A DNA stretch of 64,000 nucleotides from Runella sp. SP2 (lineage in GTDB: Bacteria > Bacteroidota > Bacteroidia > Cytophagales > Spirosomataceae): positions 4,898,001 through 4,962,000 of the forward strand of contig NZ_CP031030.1 of assembly GCF_003711225.1 (NCBI RefSeq). Reading direction: 5' to 3'. The number at the start of each line of letters is the position of its first letter. Within the stretch, counting starts at the first letter, position 1. A program made the translations under genes and the position numbers. The notes beneath the pieces are model-generated. The model saw only the letters and a list, made by a program, of their open reading frames with translations. It was not told where the DNA came from and ran no database searches. Shown piece after piece: positions 40,090 to 49,714 of the stretch.

Positions 40090-41145
40090 TTAGCGGTCTT
40101 CGTACATTCCTTCGTAGTACTTTTGATAATTACCCGACGTCACATTGTCGAGCCATTCTTGGTTATCTAAATACCACTGTACCGTTTTTTCAAGCCCTTG
40201 CTCAAACGTCACCGACGGCTTCCAGCCCAGCTCATTCATTAACTTTGCGGGGTCAATGGCGTATCTCAAATCGTGGCCAGCGCGGTCGGTTACGTACGTA
40301 ATCAATTGCGCTGATGTACCTTCTTCACGGCCTAGTTTTTGATCCATGATGGTACACAGCAGATGCACCAAATCAATATTTTTCCACTCGTTGCAACCGC
40401 CAATGTTATACGTTTCACCGTTGACACCCTGATGAAAAATGGCATCAATCGCCCGCGCATGGTCTTCTACGTACAACCAATCACGCACATTTTCGCCTTT
40501 TCCATACACTGGAAGCGGTTTGTGGTGGCGAATGTTGTTAATCATCAACGGAATCAATTTCTCTGGAAAGTGATTAGGGCCGTAGTTATTTGAGCAGTTT
40601 GAAATTACTACTGGAAGTTTGTACGTATTCTGGTACGCTCTTACAAAGTGGTCAGACGAGGCTTTTGAAGCCGAATAAGGCGAACGTGGGTCGTACTTGG
40701 TCGTTTCCACAAAAAACTCGTTGGGGTCATGAAGTTCTCCATAAACCTCATCAGTCGAAACGTGGTAAAAGCGGCGTCCTTCCTCTTTTCCTTTCCAACT
40801 CTGACGGGCCGCGTTTAGCAAGTTGACCGTTCCGATGACATTGGTCACCACAAATGCCATCGGATCAGAAATTGACCTGTCCACGTGCGACTCCGCCGCC
40901 AAGTGAATCACCCCCGTGAAATCATTGTCTTTGAATAATTTATCAATAAATGCCGCATCGGTAATGTCGCCTTTGACAAAACGGTAATTGGGGGCATTTT
41001 CAATGTCGGTAAGATTGGCGAGGTTCCCCGCGTACGTCAGTGCATCGAGATTCACAATCTGATACGCTGGGTATTCGGTCACAAAACGGCGCACTACGTG
41101 TGAGCCAATAAAACCTGCGCCACCTGTAATAAGTATAGTTTGCAT
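40090..41145 (-). CDS. rfbB: dTDP-glucose 4,6-dehydratase RfbB
   Basis: 351-residue extended SDR that makes dTDP-4-keto-6-deoxyglucose, the precursor of rhamnose and other deoxysugars. NAD-binding ITGGAGFIGSHVVRRF, substrate-binding DALTYAGNLANL, catalytic STDEVYGEL and YSASKASSDHFVRAY (YxxxK), then NCSNNYGPNHFPEKLIP are all present. rfbA/C/D are not next to it. It follows galE by 15 bp on the same strand. Confidence 0.96.
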   Translation of the reverse strand: MQTILITGGAGFIGSHVVRRFVTEYPAYQIVNLDALTYAGNLANLTDIENAPNYRFVKGDITDAAFIDKLFKDNDFTGVIHLAAESHVDRSISDPMAFVVTNVIGTVNLLNAARQSWKGKEEGRRFYHVSTDEVYGELHDPNEFFVETTKYDPRSPYSASKASSDHFVRAYQNTYKLPVVISNCSNNYGPNHFPEKLIPLMINNIRHHKPLPVYGKGENVRDWLYVEDHARAIDAIFHQGVNGETYNIGGCNEWKNIDLVHLLCTIMDQKLGREEGTSAQLITYVTDRAGHDLRYAIDPAKLMNELGWKPSVTFEQGLEKTVQWYLDNQEWLDNVTSGNYQKYYEGMYEDR

Positions 41146-41160
41146 AAAATGTGTTTACCG

Positions 41161-42189
41161 TTAAACAGTTGCGTTATCTGCTGCCAACGCTTGTTGCCAG
41201 CGCCAAGCATCCCGAAGTGATTCTTCGAGCGTTTTTTCAGCTTTCCAGCCCATCACATTGTGCGACTTATCTACCTGAGCGTAAATTTGCTCAATATCAC
41301 CCGCACGACGAGGCCCGATTGCATAATTTAGCTTGATGTTATTTACTTGCTCAAACGTCTGAATCAAACGAAGCACCGTTACGCCTTCGCCCGTTCCTAC
41401 GTTGAACACGTCATAAAAGTTATCTTCTTCGGTTTTGGCCAATAGCTCAAGTGCTTTTACGTGTGCTTTCGCCAAGTCCACCACATGGATAAAGTCACGA
41501 ATACAAGTGCCATCGGGCGTGTTGTAGTCGTCCCCAAATACCGTTAATTTTTCACGTAAACCCGCCGCAGCTTGCGTCAAATAAGGCACCAAATTGCTTG
41601 GTACGCCGCGTGGCAGCTCCCCGATTTGCGCCGATTCATGCGCGCCTACTGGATTAAAATAACGCAACGAAATGGCTTTAAGGCCCGTTTTTGAGATGAC
41701 CACGTCACGAATAATGTCTTCACAAATACGCTTGGTATTTCCGTACGGGGAAGCCGCTTCTTGACGAGGTGTTTCTTCGGTCACAGGTAGCACGTCAGGT
41801 TGTCCATACACCGTGCACGACGAAGAAAATACAAAGCTTTTTACGCCAAACTCCTGCATTACTTTCAACATCGCAAGCGTAGAGCCTAAGTTGTTTTGGT
41901 AATACATCAATGGCTTTTCCACCGACTCTCCTACGGCTTTACTTGCCGCAAAATGAATCACGCCATCGAAATTTTCTTTTTCAAATATTTGCCGCAACGC
42001 TGTCTCATCATTGCAATCGGCGCTGTATGACACAACAGCCCTCCCAATAATGGATTCTAGCCTGCTAAGTACTTTTTCTTCTGAGTTACTGAAGTCATCA
42101 ATGATAACTGGCTCAAAACCTGACTGATGCAGTTCAACAACCGTATGAGAGCCAATAAAACCAGCTCCTCCTGTGACCAATATTTTCAT
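41161..42189 (-). CDS. galE: UDP-glucose 4-epimerase GalE
   Basis: 342 residues; interconverts UDP-glucose and UDP-galactose. Segments: ILVTGGAGFIGSHTVVEL, HFAASKAVGESV, SSSCTVYGQPD, catalytic YGNTKRICEDI (YxxxK), LRYFNPVGAHESAQIGE and NVGTGEGVTVL. Start 42189 is chosen because homologues begin at MKILVTGG and a -7 box (42213-42220) lies just upstream; a longer reading frame upstream has no similarity. Probably in an operon with rfbB. Confidence 0.96.
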   Translation of the reverse strand: MKILVTGGAGFIGSHTVVELHQSGFEPVIIDDFSNSEEKVLSRLESIIGRAVVSYSADCNDETALRQIFEKENFDGVIHFAASKAVGESVEKPLMYYQNNLGSTLAMLKVMQEFGVKSFVFSSSCTVYGQPDVLPVTEETPRQEAASPYGNTKRICEDIIRDVVISKTGLKAISLRYFNPVGAHESAQIGELPRGVPSNLVPYLTQAAAGLREKLTVFGDDYNTPDGTCIRDFIHVVDLAKAHVKALELLAKTEEDNFYDVFNVGTGEGVTVLRLIQTFEQVNNIKLNYAIGPRRAGDIEQIYAQVDKSHNVMGWKAEKTLEESLRDAWRWQQALAADNATV

Positions 42190-42212
42190 GTAAAGTGTAG
42201 AAAATTGAATGA

Positions 42213-42220
42213 CAAAACTA
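42213..42220 (-). promoter_or_regulatory. Predicted -7 element of galE-rfbB
   Basis: TAGTTTTG on the minus strand fits TAnnTTTG, 24 nt before the galE ATG. Supports the short start. Confidence 0.4.
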
Positions 42221-42282
42221 TAAAATTTGGGCACTGAAAAAAAAATGTTTTTCTTTAACGCAAACTTCACTGACATTGCTCC

Positions 42283-43131
42283 ATGACAGAACAAGAAATC
42301 AAAGCGCTGGTTTCGCTTCTCGACGACGACGACAAAGAGGTGTTGCAGTTGGTTGAAAAAGAAATTAGACAGCAAAGAGAGATTATCATTCCCTATTTAG
42401 AGAATGAGTGGGAAGGTGCGGGCTTTAATCCAAAAATTCAGCGGCGCATCGAAGAATTAGTGCACGATCTTCAGTTTGAAGTCTTGCTTGAACGCCTGTC
42501 CAATTGGCACCACGGCGGCGCAATTGACTTACTGGAAGGACTCTGGGTGATTGCCACCTATCAATATCCTGATTTGTCGCTGGAAAGCCTCCGAAGCGAC
42601 TTCGAACAGTTTTATTACGAAACATGGCTTGAGTTTAAAGAAGACATGCACCCGATTGATCAAATTCGAGCCTTGAATCACGTCTTTTTTTCAAAGCTAA
42701 AGTTTGGTTCAAACACCAAAAATTTCCACGCGGCAAGCAACTCGATGATCAACATCGTGTTGGAGTCTCGCAAGGGGAATCCCATTACCCTGTGTTGTAT
42801 TTACATGATTGTGGCCCAACGCCTCAATATGCCCGTTTACGGGGTTAATTTACCCAACCTTTTTGTCCTTACTTACAAAAAAGACGCAGTGCAGTTTTAT
42901 ATCAATGTCTTTAACAAAGGTTTGGTATTTATGCGCTCCGACATTGACCATTACATTGCGCAACTCAATCTCAAGTCCAACGACTCGTTTTATCAGCCTT
43001 GTTCTAACCTCGACATCTTGCGTCGGGTTCTTCGGAACCTTACGCTTGCATTTGAAAAAACGGGCGATAGCGATAAAGTAAAAGAAATTGAGCGGATGTC
43101 GGCAGTGTTGCAGGAACCGATTGAGGAATAA
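42283..43131 (+). CDS. SirB1-like transglutaminase-fold protein
   Basis: 282 residues. Characteristic of the SirB1/Transglut_core2 family: acidic N-terminal helices, then IRALNHVFFSKLKFGSNTKNF, SMINIVLESRKGNPITLCCIYMIVAQRLNMPVYGVNLPNLFVL. The family's Cys position (TLCCIYM) is present; whether it is catalytic is unknown. Members occur in many bacteria without known function. Divergent from galE, convergent with the PPTase gene. Confidence 0.82.
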   Translation: MTEQEIKALVSLLDDDDKEVLQLVEKEIRQQREIIIPYLENEWEGAGFNPKIQRRIEELVHDLQFEVLLERLSNWHHGGAIDLLEGLWVIATYQYPDLSLESLRSDFEQFYYETWLEFKEDMHPIDQIRALNHVFFSKLKFGSNTKNFHAASNSMINIVLESRKGNPITLCCIYMIVAQRLNMPVYGVNLPNLFVLTYKKDAVQFYINVFNKGLVFMRSDIDHYIAQLNLKSNDSFYQPCSNLDILRRVLRNLTLAFEKTGDSDKVKEIERMSAVLQEPIEE

Positions 43132-43143
43132 AGGAACGGCTTA

Positions 43144-43785
43144 TTACACCGCCAACACCCCCAAAAAATCGTCCACCCGAAAACGGTACAGGCGGTGTTG
43201 TTGGCGCGGCAGTGGGGTATGAATGGGGAAAATTTCGCCCGTAAAAAAGTCGTTTTCGTTGGTAAAAGGGTGAACAAAAATCTCCTCTTTAAAACTCAAA
43301 TTTCGGGTACCGTGCAGTTTATACAATGCTTCCTTGGCACACCAGTACGTGCAAAGGCGCTCTAGTTGCTCGCCCGCGTGGGTTGTTTCTGAATCCGAAA
43401 GGAATTTGGGCGCCACGCGGGCTAGCTTGGGCGCTACTCGTTCTAAGTCCACGCCAATGGATACCGACGGGTGCAAGGCCACCACCACAAACTTCGCCGT
43501 GTGCGTAAGCGAAATTTCCGCTACGGCATTGTTCAAAAACGGTTTTCCAAAATTGTCTTTCCGCATCCCTGTATAAATACGCCCACTGGCTTCTACAATC
43601 GACTGCGTCGCTCGTCTGCCTGTTATCCATTCCAATCTTTTTTGTGGATGAGAAATAGTCTCGTATTCGGTCCATTCTTCGGCAGTGGCCACAAGTCCTT
43701 TTTGCAATTCTTCGATAGGCTCAAAAATCTCCCAAATCAGGAGCAAACATTCCTCAAAAACAGTCCACTGGCGAACGATAGGCAT
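43144..43785 (-). CDS. 4'-phosphopantetheinyl transferase superfamily protein
   Basis: 213 residues, the Sfp-type pseudo-dimer size. Activates carrier proteins by attaching phosphopantetheine. Diagnostic residues: SIGVDLERVAP (Mg-binding Asp) and CTYWCAKEALYKLHG (W-x-x-KEA-x-x-K). N-terminal half has ITGRRATQSIVEA. A local duplication RVAPKLARVAPKF follows the GVDLE motif. No carrier-protein or synthase gene is nearby. Confidence 0.88.
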   Translation of the reverse strand: MPIVRQWTVFEECLLLIWEIFEPIEELQKGLVATAEEWTEYETISHPQKRLEWITGRRATQSIVEASGRIYTGMRKDNFGKPFLNNAVAEISLTHTAKFVVVALHPSVSIGVDLERVAPKLARVAPKFLSDSETTHAGEQLERLCTYWCAKEALYKLHGTRNLSFKEEIFVHPFTNENDFFTGEIFPIHTPLPRQQHRLYRFRVDDFLGVLAV

Positions 43786-43803
43786 AGATGCAATCTTTTG
43801 GTG

Positions 43804-43811
43804 TAACTTTG
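43804..43811 (+). promoter_or_regulatory. Predicted -7 element of the WD40/MATE genes
   Basis: TAACTTTG followed by C, 27 nt before the ATG at 43839. It argues against an in-frame ATG at 43788. Confidence 0.45.
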
Positions 43812-43838
43812 CACAAAAATACGGGCGTTTGGAATTTT

Positions 43839-44747
43839 ATGCTTCAAGTAACTAAAATAGACACATTTTCTGGTCACCGCGACTGCGTGTATGCGCTTCA
43901 ACCTTCGGCAGAAGGCAAGCATTTTTATTCAGCTGGTGGCGACGGCATGATTGTCAAGTGGGACCTAACCCGTCCCGACTGGGGAGATGTAGTGGCACAA
44001 GTACCTGCCTCCGTCTATGCTTTAGCATTTGACACTACCCAAAACCAACTTTGGGTAGGACAAAACTACGAAGGGATTCAGGTCATTGACCCGCTCGAAA
44101 AACGCGTTGTCGCTTCGGCACAACTGACCACAGCCGCTATTTTTGACATTGTTTTTTTTGAAAACCAAGCGTTTCTAGCCCTTTCAGACGGCGTTGTGAT
44201 TGTAATGGACCGTCAGGCGTTTGCCGTTCGTAAGCATATCAAAGCCAGTCAGCAGTCAGCGCGGTGTATCTCCATTAATGCCCTCACCCGCGAAATAGCC
44301 ATCGGTTATAGCGATAACTGCATCCGCGTGTTTGGTATCGACGAGCTAGACTTACGACACACGTGGGAAGCCCATACCAATTCCGTTTTCTCAGTTTGTT
44401 TCTCGCCCGACGGCCGTTATTTACTATCGGGAAGCCGCGACGCACACTTAAAGATTTGGGACGTAACCAATGGCTACGCACTTCATCAAGACGTTGTCGC
44501 TCACCTTTTCGCCATCAATCACCTTACTTACAGCCCCGACCAACGGTTGTTTGCCTCGTGTAGCATGGACAAATCAATCAAGCTATGGGACGCAACCACT
44601 TTCCGACTTCTCAAAGTGATTGACCGTGCGCGACATGCAGGCCACGGTACATCCATCAATAAACTCCTTTGGACATCCTTTCACAATCAACTCATTTCAG
44701 CCAGCGACGACCGTCGAATTTCGGTCTGGGACATAAAGACCAACTAA
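43839..44747 (+). CDS. WD40 repeat protein
   Basis: 302 residues, built of about seven WD40 blades. Clear blade ends include SGGDGMIVKWDL-type (AGGDGMIVKWDLT), SGSRDAHLKIWDVT, CSMDKSIKLWDATT and SASDDRRISVWDIKT, with upstream GH dipeptides (FSGHRDCVYAL, WEAHTNSVFSVCFSPDG). A stand-alone seven-bladed propeller of this size is a protein-interaction scaffold; no signal peptide, so cytosolic. Partner unknown. The MATE gene begins 6 bp later. Confidence 0.9.
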   Translation: MLQVTKIDTFSGHRDCVYALQPSAEGKHFYSAGGDGMIVKWDLTRPDWGDVVAQVPASVYALAFDTTQNQLWVGQNYEGIQVIDPLEKRVVASAQLTTAAIFDIVFFENQAFLALSDGVVIVMDRQAFAVRKHIKASQQSARCISINALTREIAIGYSDNCIRVFGIDELDLRHTWEAHTNSVFSVCFSPDGRYLLSGSRDAHLKIWDVTNGYALHQDVVAHLFAINHLTYSPDQRLFASCSMDKSIKLWDATTFRLLKVIDRARHAGHGTSINKLLWTSFHNQLISASDDRRISVWDIKTN

Positions 44748-44753
44748 ACAGCC

Positions 44754-46139
44754 ATGCGTAAATTTTTTGATTTATTTTTACAAGCCCTCAAAGGCGAAGA
44801 GCACGAATACACTTCGGGCAGTATCAATCGCGCCATTTTTTTACTATCAGTACCCATGATTTTAGAAATGGTCATGGAATCGCTCTTTGCAGTTGTCGAT
44901 ATTTTCTTTGTTTCTAAAGTCAACACCGACGCCGTGGCAACGGTAGGACTTACCGAGTCTGTCTTAACGCTTGTTTACTCAGTGGCCATTGGCCTTAGCA
45001 CGGCTGCTACCGCCATTGTATCGCGACGTATTGGCGAAAAACAGCACGCCGAAGCAGGCCATGCCGCAGCGCAGGTTATTTTGGTATCAGTTGTGCTAGG
45101 CATCGCGATTGGGCTTGGTGGCTTTTTTGGGGCAGAAACCATCCTACGCGCCATGGGTGGCAGCGAAAACCTCATTGCCTCGGGTTCTAACTTTACCCGA
45201 ATTATCTTTGCCAGTAGCCCCGCTATTATTTTGCTTTACACCCTCAGCGGCGTTTTACGCGGAGGCGGAGATGCCGCCGTGGCAATGCGTTCGCTCTGGA
45301 TTGCCAACGGCGTCAATATGCTTCTTTGTCCGCTTTTTATCTTTGGCTGGGGGCCTGTACCTGCATTTGGAGTAGCAGGCTCGGCCATGGCCACAACCAT
45401 AGGTCGCAGTCTTGGCGTTCTGTACCAACTATATGCCTTAACCAAGGGGAACGGAGCGGTCAAAGTGCTTGCATCGCAGCTCAAGGCCGATTTTGGCATT
45501 ATTCGTAACCTTATCAGTGTTTCGGCGGGTGGTACAGGGCAATTCCTTATTGCTTCCGCGAGTTGGGTATTCCTGACGCGTATTTTGTCAGATTTTGGCC
45601 CTCAAATTGTGGCTGGCTATACCATCGCTATTCGCGTTATTGTATTTACCATTTTACCTTCGTGGGGCATGGCCAATGCCGCCGCCACTTTGGTAGGGCA
45701 AAACCTTGGCGCAAACAAGCCCGAACGCGCCGAAACCTCGGTTTGGCGAGCAGCCTTTTTCAATTTTGTATTTTTGGCCGTTGTTGCTGTCATATTTTTT
45801 GTCTTTTCGGCCAATATTATTAGCTGGTTCAACGACGACCCCGCCACGGTTGCCACGGGCGTCAACTGCCTCCGAATCATTTGTTTTGGATATTTATTTT
45901 TTGCTTATGGGATGGTTATCAGTCAATCGTTCAACGGCGCAGGAGATACCCTGACCCCAACTCTCATGAACTTGGTTTGCTTTTGGGCTATCGAAATACC
46001 CCTTGCTTATTTCTTAGCAAAATACCTCGACTTAGGCCCCAACGGCGTGTATATTTCCGTCGCATTCAGCGAGTCAATGCTAGCTGTGGTAGGTATTCTC
46101 CTTTTTAGACGCGGAAAGTGGAAAACCAAGAAGGTATAG
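44754..46139 (+). CDS. MATE family efflux transporter
   Basis: 461 residues, 12 predicted TM helices in two six-helix halves, as usual for multidrug and toxic compound extrusion proteins of the NorM/DinF superfamily. Segments: FLLSVPMILEMVMESLFAVVDIFFV, VGLTESVLTLVYSVAIGLSTAATAIVSRRIGE, and in the second half AGYTIAIRVIVFTILPSWGMANAAATLVGQNLGANKPERA. Exchanges Na+ or H+ for drugs or metabolites; substrate unknown. Co-transcribed with the WD40 gene judging by the 6-bp gap. Confidence 0.92.
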   Translation: MRKFFDLFLQALKGEEHEYTSGSINRAIFLLSVPMILEMVMESLFAVVDIFFVSKVNTDAVATVGLTESVLTLVYSVAIGLSTAATAIVSRRIGEKQHAEAGHAAAQVILVSVVLGIAIGLGGFFGAETILRAMGGSENLIASGSNFTRIIFASSPAIILLYTLSGVLRGGGDAAVAMRSLWIANGVNMLLCPLFIFGWGPVPAFGVAGSAMATTIGRSLGVLYQLYALTKGNGAVKVLASQLKADFGIIRNLISVSAGGTGQFLIASASWVFLTRILSDFGPQIVAGYTIAIRVIVFTILPSWGMANAAATLVGQNLGANKPERAETSVWRAAFFNFVFLAVVAVIFFVFSANIISWFNDDPATVATGVNCLRIICFGYLFFAYGMVISQSFNGAGDTLTPTLMNLVCFWAIEIPLAYFLAKYLDLGPNGVYISVAFSESMLAVVGILLFRRGKWKTKKV

Positions 46140-46155
46140 CCTCAAGGTTTATCCT

Positions 46156-46186
46156 TTTGATTACCTGATAATTTCCTCTAACTTTG
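46156..46186 (+). promoter_or_regulatory. Predicted promoter of the uppS-bamA-skp operon
   Basis: TTTG (46156-46159), exactly 19 nt, TAACTTTG (46179-46186) followed by C: a perfect Bacteroidota consensus. Transcription would start near 46193, 14 nt before the uppS ATG at 46207. Confidence 0.7.
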
Positions 46187-46206
46187 CAGGCCATTTTTAA
46201 GTGCGA

Positions 46207-46956
46207 ATGAAAGAACAGATAGACCGTACTAGACTTCCTCAACATATCGCCATCGTAATGGATGGTAACGGCCGCTGGGCCAAGCAGCGCGGCGCCATGC
46301 GGGTGTTTGGGCACAGAAACGCTATTAAAGCCGTGCGCGAAGCCACCGAAGGCTGCGCCGAGCTGGGCGTTAAGTACCTGACATTGTATGCGTTTTCGAC
46401 CGAAAACTGGGGACGACCTGAGGCCGAAGTAAGGGCCTTGATGGAACTACTGGTACATACAATCGGCGATGAGCTTCCCACATTGCAAAAAAATAACGTA
46501 AGGCTTGACACCATTGGCGACACAGCTAGTTTGCCTAAATCTTGCCAGAAAGAGTTATTGGACGCCATAGATAAAACGAAGGGTAACACAGGACTTAATC
46601 TGATTTTGGCCTTAGGATATAGTGGCAAATGGGATATTATCCAAGCAACCCAACGTTTAGCGCAGCAAGTGAAAGACGGTTCGTTGAAGTCGGAAGACAT
46701 TACCGAAGACTTACTTAACCAAACGCTCTCGACCTATCCCCGCCCCGATGTTGACCTGATGCTACGCACAGGAGGCGACCACCGCATCAGTAATTTCTTG
46801 TTGTGGCAGTTGGCCTATGCCGAGCTTTACTTCTACGACGAGGTCTTTTGGCCAGACTTCCGCCGAGAGCATTTACATGAGGCCATTTTGTCGTTTCAAC
46901 AACGAGAAAGACGTTTTGGTAAAACCAGTGAACAGATTGTGACCGAAGCGAAATAA
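46207..46956 (+). CDS. uppS: Isoprenyl transferase (undecaprenyl diphosphate synthase)
   Basis: 249 residues; cis-prenyltransferase that makes the C55 carrier lipid for peptidoglycan and polysaccharides. Signature AIVMDGNGRWAKQRG near the N-terminus, YLTLYAFSTENWGRP, and the C-terminal DLMLRTGGDHRISNFLLWQLAYAEL with FWPDF. ATG 46207 is used; GTG 46201 is also possible with this very short leader. First gene of uppS-bamA-skp-skp, an order common in Bacteroidota. Confidence 0.95.
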   Translation: MKEQIDRTRLPQHIAIVMDGNGRWAKQRGAMRVFGHRNAIKAVREATEGCAELGVKYLTLYAFSTENWGRPEAEVRALMELLVHTIGDELPTLQKNNVRLDTIGDTASLPKSCQKELLDAIDKTKGNTGLNLILALGYSGKWDIIQATQRLAQQVKDGSLKSEDITEDLLNQTLSTYPRPDVDLMLRTGGDHRISNFLLWQLAYAELYFYDEVFWPDFRREHLHEAILSFQQRERRFGKTSEQIVTEAK

Positions 46957-47003
46957 ACCCCTTCTTTTGCCGTTATAAGAAAATGGGAAAGAACAGTGTA
47001 TCT

Positions 47004-49646
47004 ATGAAAAAATTCAACCAACTTATCCGTCTCGTTAGCTTTTTTAGTGTTTTCTTCATGACCGCCGTATGCCTTCATGCGCAGCAGCTGGGCCTTGGAC
47101 GAAACACCCCTGCAACTACGTCTGCCCCGAAAGACGAAGCTATCAACTATGCGGAACCTAAAGACTATGTCGTTGCCGAAATTATTGTAACTGGCAACCA
47201 ATTTTTGGATCCTAACTCCATGATTTCAATGTCGGGATTGAGAGTAGGCGACAAAATCAAAGTTCCTGGCGATGCCATCAATGGAGCTATTAAAAAATTG
47301 ATGGATCAAAAAATCTTGGAAGATGTCGAAATTTTAGCTCGCAAAATCGAAGGCGAACAAATCTGGTTGGAGATTCGCATCAAAGAGCAATCACGTCTTT
47401 TCAAAGTCGAGTTTGACGGCATTCGGAAGGGAGAAAAAGAGTCTCTTAATGATAAAATCAAGCTTCCTAAAGGGCGTATCATCTCTAACACGATGATTAA
47501 AAACACCCAATTGGCCGTAAAACGCTATTTTATCGACAAAGGCTTCATGAACGTGAAGGTCAGAATTAACCAGATTTCAGACTCCACGCGCGGCAATGCA
47601 ACGCTCAAAATCCTAGTTACCAAAGGCGCAAAAGTGAAGATTCGTCAAATTGTGTTCAATGGTCGTCAAGAAATATTGGAAGGAAAACTTAGGAATAAAT
47701 TGAAGGGGACAAAACAAATGCGTTTTGGCCGTCTTTTTACGCCTTCAAAATTCATTCCTAAGAAATACGAAGAAGACAAAGAGAAAATCATTGAACTCTA
47801 CAACAAAAATGGGTTCCGTGATGCGACCATAATCTCCGACTCCATTATTCAGAACCCAGGGGAGAAAACCATTGATGTGGTGTTGAACATCGAAGAAGGA
47901 CCGCGCTACTACATCCGTGATATTACTTGGCAAGGTAACTACCTTCGTACCACCGAACAACTCAACAAGGTATTTGGCCTTAAAAAAGGAGATATTTACA
48001 ACCCTGAAGAAATTCAGAAACGCCTTGAAGCCAACCCAGGCCAAGACGTAAGCTCGCTGTACATGGACGACGGTTATTTGTACTACAACTGCCGCGCCAT
48101 CGAAAAATCCGTTGAAGGGGATTCTATCGACCTTGAGATGCGCATTTTTGAAGGAAAACAAGCGACCATCAACAAGATTATTTTGAATGGTAATACCAAG
48201 ACCAGCGACCACGTGGTGCTGCGCGAGTTATTTACGCTGCCAGGCCAAAAATTTAGCAAAACAGAAATTATCAACACCCAACGTCAATTGTCGCAGTTAG
48301 GGTATTTTGATGCTGAAAAAATTGGAATTAACCCTATTCCTCACCCAGAAGATGGGACAGTGGACATTGAATATACCGTAGAAGAAAAGCCAAGTGACCA
48401 AATTGAGCTTTCTGGTGGTTGGGGTGGATACATCGGTTTTGTAGGTACGTTAGGACTTGTCTTCAACAACTTCTCTACCAAAAACATCACAAACCTCAAA
48501 GCATGGAAACCTCTTCCGTCGGGCGATGGGCAGAAATTGGCCATACGTTTCCAAGCAAGTGGCCGTCAGTTTCAGACATATACGCTTAGTTTCTCGGAAC
48601 CGTGGTTGGGTGGTAAAAAACCTGTCAACTTTGGAATCAACCTGAGTCATACAGTATATCGTACGGTTGATTACAACAACCTCTACACTCGTTCTACAAG
48701 CGGGCTAACATTTTTAGGCTCTTACAAAAACACAGGAGTTACCATTTCACTAGGCAAGCGCCTCAAAATACCTGATCGTTACTTTGTATTAAGTACCGCA
48801 CTTTCATACCAAAGATATAGAATGGACAGCCTTGACTTGTTTGGTATTGGCTATCCAAACGGGGTTTCAAACAACGTAACCTTGAACTTAACATTGTCAC
48901 GGAATACGATTGATAATCCTCAGTTCCCGCGTGGCGGTTCATCATTCTCATTGAGTGGCACTTTTACTCCGCCTTATTCTGCCATCACAGGAAATACGTC
49001 TTTCTCGACAAAAGAAGCACAGTACAAATGGGTAGAGTACCACAAGTGGATGTTTGATGCGACATGGTACCAAACCGTAGCAGGCAAGCTGGTATTAAGT
49101 ACCCGCGCTCACCTTGGTTTCTTGGGTAGATACAACCAAAACTTATCTATCAGTCCATTTGAACGCTTTGTACTAGGAGGCTCGGGATTGGCAGGTTATG
49201 GTATGTTTGCTTTGGCCCAAGACATCATCGGTTTGAGGGGATATACCGACCGCTCGCTTGTACCTATCTACAACCGACTTAGTACTGTGGATGCCTCACA
49301 AAGTACCAGCACAACCGCAAGCAGTGTAAGTAGTCTTGGAGGGGTTGCTTATAGCAAGTACGTGATGGAATTACGTTATCCACTTTCGCTTAACCCATCA
49401 GCAACCATCTTTGGTTTGGTGTTTGCAGAAGCAGGAAACAACTGGGGTACCGATCAACCTCAAAAGAAATACAAAGACTACAACCCGTTTGACTTGAAAC
49501 GTTCGGCTGGGGTTGGAGCGCGTATCTTCATGCCAGCCTTCGGTTTGATTGGTATCGACTGGGCGTATGGATTCGACCCGCTACCTGGGCAAACAAACCG
49601 AAGTGGACCACAATTCCACTTTACGATTGGACAACAAATTCGCTAG
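47004..49646 (+). CDS. bamA: Outer membrane protein assembly factor BamA
   Basis: 880 residues. Signal peptide MKKFNQLIRLVSFFSVFFM..AQ; then POTRA repeats over roughly residues 50-440 (VAEIIVTGNQFLDPNSM, FKVEFDGIRKGEKESL, VKIRQIVFNGRQEI, YYIRDITWQGNYLRT, INKIILNGNTKTSDHV) and a C-terminal 16-strand barrel. The L6 loop motif appears as GLRGYTDRS (VRGF/Y type). The insertase of the outer membrane beta-barrel machinery. ATG 47004 puts the signal peptide at the N-terminus; ATG 46983 would add seven residues. Starts 26-47 bp after uppS. Confidence 0.95.
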   Translation: MKKFNQLIRLVSFFSVFFMTAVCLHAQQLGLGRNTPATTSAPKDEAINYAEPKDYVVAEIIVTGNQFLDPNSMISMSGLRVGDKIKVPGDAINGAIKKLMDQKILEDVEILARKIEGEQIWLEIRIKEQSRLFKVEFDGIRKGEKESLNDKIKLPKGRIISNTMIKNTQLAVKRYFIDKGFMNVKVRINQISDSTRGNATLKILVTKGAKVKIRQIVFNGRQEILEGKLRNKLKGTKQMRFGRLFTPSKFIPKKYEEDKEKIIELYNKNGFRDATIISDSIIQNPGEKTIDVVLNIEEGPRYYIRDITWQGNYLRTTEQLNKVFGLKKGDIYNPEEIQKRLEANPGQDVSSLYMDDGYLYYNCRAIEKSVEGDSIDLEMRIFEGKQATINKIILNGNTKTSDHVVLRELFTLPGQKFSKTEIINTQRQLSQLGYFDAEKIGINPIPHPEDGTVDIEYTVEEKPSDQIELSGGWGGYIGFVGTLGLVFNNFSTKNITNLKAWKPLPSGDGQKLAIRFQASGRQFQTYTLSFSEPWLGGKKPVNFGINLSHTVYRTVDYNNLYTRSTSGLTFLGSYKNTGVTISLGKRLKIPDRYFVLSTALSYQRYRMDSLDLFGIGYPNGVSNNVTLNLTLSRNTIDNPQFPRGGSSFSLSGTFTPPYSAITGNTSFSTKEAQYKWVEYHKWMFDATWYQTVAGKLVLSTRAHLGFLGRYNQNLSISPFERFVLGGSGLAGYGMFALAQDIIGLRGYTDRSLVPIYNRLSTVDASQSTSTTASSVSSLGGVAYSKYVMELRYPLSLNPSATIFGLVFAEAGNNWGTDQPQKKYKDYNPFDLKRSAGVGARIFMPAFGLIGIDWAYGFDPLPGQTNRSGPQFHFTIGQQIR

Positions 49647-49663
49647 AAAAGACATAGACCGAA

Positions 49664-49691
49664 TGGAGTAGGTAAATTATAGCCTACTCCA
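49664..49691 (+). other. Inter-cistronic stem-loop
   Basis: TGGAGTAGG (49664-49672) pairs with CCTACTCCA (49683-49691), loop of 10 nt, no T-tract. It lies between bamA and the first skp gene and may adjust expression of the chaperones. Confidence 0.6.
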
Positions 49692-49714
49692 CCAACAAAA
49701 TCCAAGCATCTACA